From contig NC_133647.1 in the NCBI RefSeq assembly GCF_009905375.1, forward strand, positions 137,697,263-137,761,262: a DNA stretch of 64,000 nt, given 5' to 3'. Position 1 is the first letter of the stretch; each line of letters starts with the position of its first letter. A program made the translations under genes and the position numbers. The notes under the pieces were generated by a model. That model did not search any database. It had not been told where the DNA came from and saw only the letters and a program-made list of their open reading frames with translations. The DNA is from Apium graveolens (Eukaryota > Streptophyta > Magnoliopsida > Apiales > Apiaceae). This document shows, one piece after another, positions 36,479 to 45,182 of this stretch.

Positions 36479-37926
36479 TGTTGTGCAAGACATGCATGTA
36501 CCTTAACAAGACTAAGACAATTTGTCAACCCTAAGTAAGTTGGATTGTTATCTAAATTTGTATTTTGTACTTGTAACACTTAAAGTCTGTAAAAATGTCA
36601 AAGGAGCAGAATGAAGTCTTTTTCTATAAACAGTGTCAAGCCTAAGAATTCTATCTGGAAGAAGATCAAGAAGATCATGCCTTAGAAGAATTATGAAGAA
36701 GCTTGGAGTTGAATAAATTTGTTTTAGGAAAAATATTCTAAGTCAAGATCTCTACAAGTCACAGATTTAGTGTTATAGAGAAGTCATTCGAGAACTCAAA
36801 ATGACTTATCGAGAAGTCAGGAAAGGCACTAGAGAACTCACAAAGATATCGACAAGCCAAACTGAAGAAATGGAGTTTGGAGATATCGACAGAGTTATCG
36901 ACAAGTCAACATTCATTAGAGAACTCTGAGTTATCGATAAGTCAAATTTCACTAGAGAACTCAGAGATATCGATAAGCCAAAATTCACTAGAGAACTCTG
37001 AGTTGTCGATAAGTCAAATTTCATTAGAGAGCTTAGAGATATCGATAAGCCAAAATTCACTAGAGAAATCTGAGTTGTCGACAAGTCAAATTGGACTAGA
37101 GAACTCTGAGTGATCGATAAATCAATAAGTCATTAGTGAACTCATAGATATCGATAAGTCAAAGTGAAGATATGAAGACTAGAGATCTCTACAAGCCAAA
37201 TTCTCTTATAAAGAACTCAGAGACCTCTACAAGTCAAATTTTCTATGGAGTATTAGAGATCTCGATAAGTCAATATACTTATCGAGATGTCAAGTTCTCT
37301 TTATACCAAATGGAGATCTCGAGGTAAAATCTCAAAGTACAAAATTACAGATTAGTTCAATATCCAAGATTAACCATCGACAAACAATCCAAATAGCTGG
37401 ATTGACAAGTCTACAAAAAGTAGCTTGAAGGATGTGCAAGATCAATGGTGAAGATTAACTGACAAAGGAAGATCAAGATAATCACAGGATGCTAAAGATA
37501 TGCTAAGCCAGAAATAGAAGATATACTTTTCTATAAATGGAAATGACAAGTGACTGTTTACAAAAGCTAATAGCATGTTTTATTGCACACTGTGTAAACC
37601 AGCAGTTAACTGAGTTATAAAGTTAACACTAGTCCTTTAGTCAGTTGTAACAATTTAGAAAAACAAATCTTGTAACTCTCTCAAGAAGAAGCTAAGCTCT
37701 TTATCAACAAAGAGCCTAGAAATTTTGTAGCAAAACATTCTTAATTTTAATATAAAATTAAGTGAGTTTTGAAGATTGTGTTCTTTATTTTCTGCAAGCT
37801 TAATTTTTGCATGAACACATTTTTACAACAAGATTTAATTTACTTTGTTTAACCATAAAAGATTCAAGAAAAGCTCAAAAACAGTAAAACACATTCACCC
37901 CCTGTATTGTTATTCATTTCCTAACA
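36479..37926 (+). repeat. 3' LTR of element G (1448 bp)
   Basis: Starts TGTTGTGCAAGACATGCA and ends TTATTCATTTCCTAACA, with a TGTT...AACA frame like that of A and B but otherwise a different and longer LTR. Its U3 contains a long array of ATCGATAAG-type repeats. The partner LTR lies left of the window. The next five bases (aactc) are the predicted duplication. Confidence 0.85.
36770..37320 (+). repeat. 36-bp tandem minisatellite in element G LTR
   Basis: Units of 36 bp of the type CACTAGAGAACTC, GAG, a variable doublet, TCGATAAG, CCAAAATT. Adjacent units alternate between GATATCGATAAGCCA and GTTGTCGATAAGTCA, giving a 72-bp higher-order period in the central part (about 36905-37110). Flanking units are more diverged. 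The array happens to be open in one frame (12-residue repeats), which I take as a by-product of the 36-bp period. Confidence 0.85.
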
Positions 37927-37976
37927 AACTCCAAATTAACAAAGTGGATAAACTGATGCATTTAATATAGACCTAC

Positions 37977-38151
37977 CTGCGTAGAAAGCATTATCCTCAC
38001 ATAAGTTGAAAGACCCTGCAGTATGAATCTCGACAATTAAGAATAACAAATCATTTTGATGGCAAATTAACAAATATGATTTCAACTTACGAACTTGTAA
38101 CAAATCCCAAACTTGAAAAGGCACATAATCAGGTGTCATGAAGACTGACAA
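37977..38151 (-). pseudogene. RUS (ROOT UV-B SENSITIVE, DUF647)-like fragment, two exons
   Basis: On the minus strand one exon encodes SVFMTPDYVPFQVWDLLQ (about 38151-38095). A 79-bp intron follows, starting GTTCGTAAG and ending ACTGCAG. Then comes an exact 39-base exon (38015-37977) encoding GLSTYVRIMLSTQ, followed by the donor GTAGGT. The pair strongly resembles the DUF647 signature of RUS proteins (TPDYVPFQ-W, then GLSTY-R-MLSTQ), plant membrane-associated proteins of root UV-B/vitamin B6 responses. Only about 31 residues remain, so this is a captured fragment, not a gene. Family identity is from memory of the motif and needs a search. Confidence 0.62.
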
Positions 38152-38191
38152 TTTATTAAATACTCCAATCAGGTGTCATGAAGACTGACAA
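38127..38191. repeat. Direct duplication of 25 bp, offset 40 bp
   Basis: AATCAGGTGTCATGAAGACT plus GACAA occurs at 38127-38151 and 38167-38191. It duplicates the beginning of the RUS-like exon. Confidence 0.9.
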
Positions 38192-38712
38192 CTGTGCCAC
38201 AAATCTTTTATGCAATAACAATGTACTAGTATGTCTATCCACACATATCTTTATGAATGGAACGAGCCAATTCAGTTAATCCATGAACATGCAGCCTTAT
38301 CTTGATCACATCCAATGGAAAATGAGAATGAATTTAAGGACATTTATTGTGTTTTCTATCATTAAACCCCTTAAACTCGGTATAACAATCAATATTAACA
38401 CCTGAAAAACATAAAATAGGCAATATATAAAGCTGCAACTTATGTAAAAATTAAAAATGACATGGGAACACTTAGATTAACATGTCTAAGAAATGGGAAG
38501 TGCATCAATCGAATCACTCCAAAAATCTCTTTATGTAAATACTTATTAGCTTTATTTGAAGAGTCTTTAACAAGTTATCCTATACTAAACACGGGAAGAA
38601 GGGGCTCCATTAGCTGTACAAAACCTTAAAAAATATGGATCATATAAAAGGCATCTCTAATGAAACAGGGGTCAATAAATAAAGAAATAAAATATGCTAC
38701 TAAAAATATATA

Positions 38713-38930
38713 TTCCATATATTAGTGACCCGACCTCGAGGATCCAAAATCATCTCTTTTACCCTCTCATAGTCCTCTGAGAAGACTCTTGATAGTACTT
38801 TGGCTTTCAAAGATCTCCCCCTACATCAAGTCTCCTTCTCACCCATCTTAGAAGTTGATTATGCTAAATGTGTTCCATCAATCTTGTACTTCACCTTAAT
38901 AATAATATCTTCATTTATACCAAGAATATT
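38713..38930 (-). pseudogene. CNGC-like (cyclic nucleotide-gated channel) N-terminal fragment
   Basis: The minus strand encodes IKVKYKIDGTHLA, a stop, and then SLKAKVLSRVFSEDYERV and the continuation ending ILDPRGRVTNIWN. Plant CNGC ion channels of the CNGC14-18 group share the KYKIDGT, KAKVLSRVFSEDYERVK and ILDPRG pattern just before the first membrane segment. Here the reading frame has stops and degenerates after WNIYF, so it is a dead captured fragment. It lies between two other exon-like pieces, in the same minus orientation. Identification is by motif recall, not by search. Confidence 0.65.
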
Positions 38931-39101
38931 ATTGAACATAAATTTAAACGCATGCTTATATTCACAAAAAATCCAAAAAGATTAGTACACCATATATAAT
39001 TAACATATGTGTAAACACCATGAGAAGAAATTCAATAAAATTGTACATTTATGCACAAACAAATCAAAAAAATACGTGAACAAAATAAATTATTTGAAAA
39101 T

Positions 39102-39202
39102 AAAAATAACACACATACCTTAATAGCAGAAACAAGATCCCCAACTCAAGAAAAAATAACACACATACCTTAATAGCAGAAACAAGATCCCCAACTCAAG
39201 AA
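39102..39202. repeat. Tandem duplication of 50 bp carrying an exon end and its 5' splice site
   Basis: Two copies (39102-39152 and 39152-39202). On the minus strand each holds TTCTTGAGTTGGGGATCTTG followed by CTATTAAG and GTATGTGTG, a canonical donor. The outer copy is preceded by TTCTTTCCACAG at 39213-39217, a canonical acceptor, so the exon is about 42 bases. I do not recognise its product. Confidence 0.75.
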
Positions 39203-39358
39203 ACTTTCAGATCTGTGGAAAGAAAGAAGATTTTAAAAAAATGCAAATAAATTATAGATGGGTTAATTGAAAGTTCAAACATGAACCCAAACTTGCTAAT
39301 TATAAATGGGTTAATTGAAAGTAAACCAATAAATTAAAGATGGGTCGAACTAATCTTG

Positions 39359-39600
39359 CTATATGTTCATAGAATGGGGTTGTGTAGTGAAATTAGGGGA
39401 AAAATTAGGGTTCATGCTTGAAGGAGGGAGAGCTGAGAGAGAGAATGAGATAGTGAGAAAGAGAGAGGGGGCCGGAGAGTGAGTGAAGCAGAGAGAAAGT
39501 GAGTGGTGAGAGAGAAAGAGAGTGGGTTGGGGAAAAGGGGGAAGAGAATTGGAGATAAGGGGGAAATTAGAATTTTGGTTGAAGGGGGAAACTTTTGTTG
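39359..39600 (-). other. CT-rich leader-like segment with short ORF inside the CACTA element
   Basis: On the minus strand, about 180 bp of CT-rich sequence is followed by ATG and 18 codons (start MNPNFSPNFTTQ, stop TAG at 39359). The layout looks like a plant gene 5' UTR and start codon, in line with gene capture, but nothing in the peptide is recognisable. Confidence 0.4.
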
Positions 39601-39649
39601 TAATATACAGTAAAGTATCAATGTGATAATATATTTTTACCGAGTTTTT

Positions 39650-39864
39650 TAAAAAAAAATTGAGATTAGACAACAGTCATACTTTTAGCCGATGTAAGTG
39701 TTTTTTTAAAAATAAAGATTAGACAACGATAATATTTTAAACTGATGTCTCTAAGCACTTTAACATCGTTTAAAAATCAAGCGATGTTAAAATATCTTTT
39801 AACATCAGTGGCTTTTTATACCGTTGTTAAAAGGGTGATGTATTTTGCTCAATTTCTTGTAGTG
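39650..39864. repeat. CACTA subterminal repeats and terminal inverted repeat
   Basis: Includes two copies of GATTAGACAAC (39664-39674, 39719-39729), paired ACATCG, CGATGTTAAA and AACATCAG motifs in both orientations, and the terminal TTTCTTGTAGTG at 39853-39864. Short motifs clustered near the ends are usual for CACTA transposase binding. Confidence 0.65.
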
Positions 39865-40137
39865 GTATCTATTCTCTCAATATGACTTCTCGATAAGCAA
39901 ACCTCAAATGTTTATTTTGAGTTCTCGATAACTTATTTACCTTTTACTATAAATACCCAGACATCTCAACATACACCTCTTTACGCCTTCGAGTTCTCTA
40001 AGTGACCTAATTTTTCAAAATCCAAACTGTTTTCTCTAATTTCAAGCTCTTTCTCTCTAATTTTTTTTACCCACTCAAATTCAAACTCTTCAAATGGCAT
40101 TAACCATAGCTACACCTTTCATCCCAAAAGAGGGCAC
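39865..40137 (+). mobile_element. Remnant H: promoter and start of a G-type env-like ORF
   Basis: Aligns with G (20129-20217 joined to 31438-31640): TTTTGAGTTCTCGATAA, a TATA box in ACTATAAATACCCAG (39946-39960), a CT-rich leader, then ATG at 40094 with MALTIATPFIPKEGT before interruption by element C. The rest of H must lie right of C and D, outside the window. Bases 40133-40137 (ggcac) are the left duplication of C. Confidence 0.72.
39948..39955 (+). promoter_or_regulatory. TATA box candidate before env-like ORF of remnant H
   Basis: TATAAATA, 146 bp before the ATG at 40094, followed by ACCCAG and a pyrimidine-rich leader. The same block occurs before the env-like ORF of G with one change. 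Confidence 0.5.
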
Positions 40138-40717
40138 TGTTAGGTCACACAATACTGTAGAAGGGGGTTGAATACAATGTTTAATACAATCAAATCGATT
40201 TCGAACACAAGTAACAGTAAACAGATATATTCAATATAATAAACTCTGTTATAATGGAACTGTTCTCTCTCAGTGATGAACAAATATCACAAGAGCTGCT
40301 AGGTTACAATGTATGATCTTCTCGATAATGATAACACATATAGTGTAAACCTATGTATGTGTTTATATAGTACACAGTTACAAGATAACTTCTAATTAAT
40401 ATGGAATATAATTCTGTCTCCTAAAATATATCAATCAGATATCTTATACAAGTCTTCTTATCTTCTAACTCTTTCCATGCATATCTTCTTTTGTATTAGT
40501 CTCGATCTTCTATCCTGTAAATCAGCTTCCTTTCTTAACTATAAGTCCTCCCGTACTTAAGTTCTGATATCTATCTTCTGATATTTATCTTCTGATATCC
40601 TTAAGTTCTGACTTCCAGTAATTACTAATTCCAGTAAGTACTGATATTTCCTGTTTGTTAAGATCTGAAAACTAAACATGAAACATATTAGACATGACAT
40701 CTCAAATATATCTAACA
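40138..40717 (-). repeat. 3' LTR of element C (580 bp, inverted)
   Basis: The plus strand starts TGTTAGGTCACACAATACTG and ends ATATATCTAACA, the reverse of the A/B LTR family. The minus-strand TATA box (TATATAAA) is at 40362-40369. U3 holds repeated TTAAGTTCTGATAT-type motifs. The inner side continues with TCTCCCTCAACTT, the reversed polypurine tract. Confidence 0.92.
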
Positions 40718-40935
40718 ATCTCCCTCAACTTGTAAATTGTGCAAAAATATACAAGTTAATAGATTTGATGATGTCAAAAACATTTAAGTTTAAATGCAAT
40801 GAGAGTTTAATAAGACTATTAACTACAACTTACAATCCTTGTAGCTTTACCAACATCACTGGATCAATCTGAATCCATTATGTTTCTTAACAAAATCTTT
40901 TATCAGCTTATCTTCAGCTTTTCTCAGAACTTCAA
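40718..40935 (-). other. Element C 3' untranslated segment
   Basis: Non-coding on both strands apart from a short chance ORF. It matches in position the segments before the 3' LTRs of A and B, and includes the reversed text of 'ACATCATCAAAT'. Confidence 0.65.
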
Positions 40936-42166
40936 CTAACTGTGCTTTGACCTGCTCAGTTCTTCATCTTTACAGTCACCAATTTGATAAATGGCTGTTC
41001 TGAGAGCTTGAATTGATGTTCTTTCAAGTCCATCACCAAGTCTGATAACTCTAGGATGTGAAGAGTTTTCATTATAACATAAGCATCTTCCTTTCAGAAT
41101 AACTTCCCCTTTAGCAGAGTTCTTCAGCATATGAATTTCTCTTCCATCATCTTCAGTAATCATTGATATATACTGAGAAGCCTTTGTACCAGAGATTCTG
41201 AGTAGATCTCTTGTAGCCTTCAAAATGTATTCTGACCATCTTCTTGTAATATCAGATTTTACTTCCAGAAGATAGTGAATATGTTGAAGTTCTCTAACAG
41301 ACTTCTTTAGCACATCAGTATCAGCTAGTCTGTAAGTTAGTCCATCATTGAGAAATAAGATAAATTTCTCCTTTAGATTATCCTTATCTTGAGCATCTAT
41401 CACAATTTGAGCAGACATCACTTTGTCAAGGTGCTTCTGTTTGATTTGTTCATATGGTTTGTCTGTCAATATGAAAGGATCTCTTAGAGTAACTTCTACT
41501 CCTGTTTGTATCTTCTCTTCATCAGAACCTAATCCAGCTCTATCTCTAGGTTTCTTGGCTCTCAACCCAAATGTTGCGAGTTGATTAATCATTAGATTGG
41601 ACTTTGGTTCAACTGGAGTAGCTTTCTTCCATAACAACTTCTTCTTAGCAGCAATTGTCATCTTTTTCAAATCAACTTGAGCAATGTCAGTAGTTGATAT
41701 CTTGATAGCTTGATCAGAATTTGTTGTTTCTTCTGTAACTTGATGTTCTTCATTCTGAACAACTTGAGTAGTGTCAGAGGTCATTTTAGATTCTTCAATT
41801 AACTTTCTTCTTTTCAGAATTTGAACAGTTTCATCTTCTATCAAATCATCATCATGCATTGTAGTTTGATAGACTGGAATGGAAAAACTTATCTTTTTCT
41901 CAATCTTTAAAGGTTCACCAACCTTCTCTTTTCCCTTTGACTTAGGATCAATCTCATTTTATGATCTAGTCTTGGACTTTGAAGTCTCAGAATTGACTTT
42001 TCTTTGATCACAATGCCTTTTTCCTTAGGCCTTGGAGGTTTCTTTGCATCAGAAGCTTTAGACTTAAGATTTGTCTTCTCAGCTGCAAATCTAGCTTCTT
42101 CCTCCTTGAGAGTTTCCAAATCCATTCATGGATTTTGTTTCAGAAATAATCTTCTTGCTATCTCCT
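40936..42166 (-). pseudogene. Element C env-like ORF, C-terminal part, cut by element B
   Basis: The minus strand encodes the same product as the A and B env-like ORFs: DLETLKEEEARF, PKEKGIVIKEKS, KKPRDRAGLGS, a block ending FILFLNDGLTYRL, then HIHYLLEVKSDITRRW and QALRTAIYQIGD. A frameshift near 42000 and a TAA near 41957 separate 42125-42000 from 41859-40936. The N-terminal continuation is at 55500-56341, beyond the inserted element B. The protein is more diverged from A and B than those are from each other. Confidence 0.8.
42162..42166. other. Left target-site duplication of element B
   Basis: ctcct here and at 55500-55504, flanking element B exactly. Confidence 0.95.
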
Positions 42167-42777
42167 TGTTAGATATATTTGATAATGTCATGGCTAATAT
42201 AATTTATGTTTAGATTTCAGATCTTACTTAACAGGACAAATCAGTACTTATTCGTTGATCAGTACTTATACTGGAAGTCAGGACTTAAGGATATCAGTAC
42301 TTATATTATCAGGAGATAATCATTAGAAGTTAGATATCAGAACTTAAGTGCTGAAGGACGATCAGATAAGGACAGTAGCTGATTAAAGGAAAGAAGATCA
42401 AGATAAACATAAGAAGAGATATGCATGAAGAAGGAGTTCCGTGAAGAATGGAATACTTGGAAGAAAAGATATCTGATTGATATATTTTAGGAAGCAGAAT
42501 TATATTCCATATCAATTAGCGATTATCTTGTAACTGTGTAGTATATAAACACAGACATAGGGTTTACACTATAAGTGTTATCATATTCGAGAAGATTATT
42601 CATTGTAACCCTAGTAGCTCTCGTGATATTTGTTCATCGCTGAGAGGTAACAGTTCCATACTGTAACAGAGTTTATTGTTTCAATAAAGTTTGTTTTCTG
42701 TTACTTAAGATATTAAAGTTCAATTTGATTGTATTATACACTGTATTCACCCCCTCTACAGTGTGTGTGACCTAACA
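42167..42777 (+). repeat. 5' LTR of element B (611 bp)
   Basis: TGTTAGATATATTTGATAAT ... GTGACCTAACA. TATA box TATATAAA at 42542-42549. U3 is rich in CAGTACTTA and CAGAACTTAAG motifs. Confidence 0.95.
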
Positions 42778-42779
42778 AG

Positions 42780-42791
42780 TGGTATCAGAGC
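42780..42791 (+). promoter_or_regulatory. Primer binding site of element B
   Basis: TGGTATCAGAGC two bases after the LTR, the initiator tRNA-Met-type site. Confidence 0.92.
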
Positions 42792-42833
42792 CTATCTGTT
42801 AACACACATACAGTTAAAGATCCAAACACAATC

Positions 42834-45170
42834 ATGTCTGACACAGAAACTCCAACTAAGCCTACCAAAACTGAGGAACCACCAAAGACACAAATTCAGA
42901 GTCGGTATGAGACCATCAGAGTTCCCATACTGAGACCATCTGAATATCCCATATGGAAGGTAAGGATGACCATGTTCCTGGAAGCAACAGATCCAGAATA
43001 CCTTGATAGAATCAAGGAAGGGCCTCACAAACCAACCAAGCTTGCTGTTGCAGTTGCAGGTGAAGCAGCAAAGACTGTACCAAAGGAAAAGAGTGATTAT
43101 ACTGCTGAAGATATAGCATCAATTGCTAAGGATGCTAAGGTACGACACTTACTGCATAGTGCCATTGATAATGTAATGTCAAACAGGGTAATCAACTGCA
43201 AGACTGCTAAGGAGATATGGGATGCTCTGGAAATAAGGTGTCAGGGAACTGACACAATTAAGAAGAACATGAAGACAATACTCACTCAAGAGTATGAACA
43301 CTTTGAGTCAAAGACTAATGAGTCATTGAATGATTTATATGATAGATTTTTCAAACTTTTGAATGATTTGTCATTGGTTGATAAAGAGTATGATCTTGAA
43401 GATTCAAACCTTAAATTCCTGTTAGCTCTTCCTGAATGCTGGGATTTGAAGGCAACAACAATAAGAGACAACTATAATCTTGATGAAACAACTCTTGATG
43501 AAATCTATGGAATGCTCAAGACTCATGAACTTGAGATGGAACAAAGAAGCAAGAGGAAAGGAGGAAAGTCAAGGACAGTTGCTCTTAAGGCTGAAGAAGA
43601 ATCCCCCAAAGCAGCTTCCTCAAGGAAAGACAAGGGTAAAGCTCTTGTTATAAAGTCTGATACTGAGTCATCAAGTTCTGAAAGTGATGATGACTCAGAT
43701 TCTGAAAGCTTTCCTGAGACTGATGCTGATGAGGAGATGATGAAGCTGTGTGCTCTTATGGTGAAAGGAATCACAAAGATTGCATACAAGAAGTTCAGAA
43801 AGGGAAAGAAGTTTTCCAGGAAAGGCATAAGTTCTGATAAGAAGAATTTCAGAAGATCTGAAGGCAAAGGAGGAAAGTCTGACAGAGGAGATTATACCAA
43901 TGTTAAATGCTATAACTGTGGTGAGAAAGGCTACATATCTCCTGATTGCAAAAAGATAAAGGGTGACAAAGGCAAGGCTCTTGTCACAAAGCAGAAAAGC
44001 TGGACAGACACCTCAGACTCTGAAAGTGAGGAGAACTATGCATTAATGGCAAATGCTGATAAAGAAAGTGCTGAGAGCAGTTCTGAAGCTGCTGAAACAA
44101 AGGTACCTCAGACTACTTATGCTTTTCATACTGATGATATTAATGAGTTGAGAAGATATCTTAAAACCATGTTTGTTAGTTATAGAGATCAAACTTTAAC
44201 ATGTGAAAGATTAACTTCTGAAAATCTTGGTTTTAAGAAAAGAAATGATTTCTTAGAAAAAGAGTTAGTCATGTTTCATCAAACTCAGAAGGATAGAGAT
44301 GATGCTTTCTATGTTAGGGATGAAGTGCTAAAAATGAATGAATATCTAAAAACTGAGTTAGAAAAGGAAAGAGAGATTATCAGAACTTGGACTAATTCTG
44401 GCAAAACAACTCAAAATTTGCTAAGTAGTGGAAACTGGAAAGAGGGCTTAGGTTATGGAGAGGATAAGAATGATAAAGGAACTGAAGAAATTAAGCCTGT
44501 TGTTAAGCAAAAGCCAAAGTTAAAACCTGTTAAGTTTGTAACTGTAAAGTCTGAAAATGAGAAATTAGAAATTAAAGAGGAATTAACTTCTGACAAACTA
44601 AAACAGGAAAAGGCAGCTGAAGTAAACATAGGCTTAATGACAAAGAAGCAGCTTAAGCATAAGCTGAAAGATGTTAAGAATGCAAACAAGATAAAATCAC
44701 CTAGGAAAAATAGGAATGGAAAGGAAGGTGTGAATAAAAGCAATAATTATAAACCTGTTCCTGATGCTCCTAGGAAAACATGTCATAACTGTGGAAGTTC
44801 TAATCATCTGGCTTCTTTTTGCAGGAAGAATAAGAATATTAACTCCTTACCTTCAAAATCAGGAGTTAAGAGTCAGTCTGTTAGATACAAACCACAAAAT
44901 CCTTGTTTTCATTGTGGTAGTTTATGACATTCCATTAATACTTGTAAGGAATATCATAGTTTGTACTATGATTATTATCAAATAAAACCTTCTTTGAAGA
45001 AAGTTTCTATTGTTCCTTCTAGTGTAAATTCTGATTCAAAGTCTGATAATGTAAGTTCTGAAAAGAAAAATGTTAACATAAACTCTGATGCTAAATCCGA
45101 TGCAAATGTTAACAAACTTAATAAGACCAAAGGATCCAAGCAAGTCTGGGTCCTTAAAACTAATAATTAG
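42834..45170 (+). pseudogene. Element B gag, with damaged zinc knuckles and internal stop
   Basis: ATG at 42834 (MSDTETPTKPTK), 43 bases after the primer site. The copia gag core covers about residues 20-240 (YPIWKVRMTMFLEATDP, YEHFESKTNESLNDLYDRF). Three Cys/His motifs follow: CYNCGEKGYISPDC, where the His position is Tyr; CHNCGSSNHLASFC, intact; and CFHCGSL-stop-HSINTC, where TGA at 44925 falls inside the motif. Between motifs are acidic/Ser-rich and coiled-coil-like parts. The frame then runs to TAG at 45168. It would form the particle shell and bind RNA. Codons 45171-45182 end in a second stop before protease. Confidence 0.9.
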
Positions 45171-45182
45171 TGGTCTTTGTGA

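Larger units (their letters stand above)
37927..39864 (-). mobile_element. CACTA transposon, right terminal part with captured gene fragments
   Basis: The right edge, read on the minus strand, is CACTACAAGAAATTGAGC, the classic En/Spm (CACTA) terminal motif. Inside it are short subterminal repeats (39650-39840). Then, in minus-strand order, come a CT-rich leader-like stretch, exon-like pieces with canonical splice sites, a CNGC-like fragment and an RUS/DUF647-like fragment. The other end is not visible: element G's LTR abuts at 37926, so G probably inserted into this transposon. The expected 3-bp duplication would be gta (39865-39867). No transposase ORF is present in this part. Confidence 0.7.

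Noticed and set aside
36877..37113. Open frames with 12-residue repeats in G's LTR, on both strands
   Set aside because: They are a by-product of the 36-bp tandem repeat and lie in an LTR.
36780..37330. CRISPR-like regular repeats in G's LTR
   Set aside because: Units are contiguous without unique spacers, and the DNA is a plant retrotransposon LTR.
38220..38300. Minus-strand peptide around LTELARSIHKDMCG as a third captured exon
   Set aside because: I could not tie it to any protein family, and no clear splice sites flank it.
39359..39673. 104-codon minus-strand ORF rich in Ser, Pro and Phe
   Set aside because: The upstream part is just translated CT-rich DNA; only the short ATG segment at its end could be meaningful, and it was reported as a leader-like segment.
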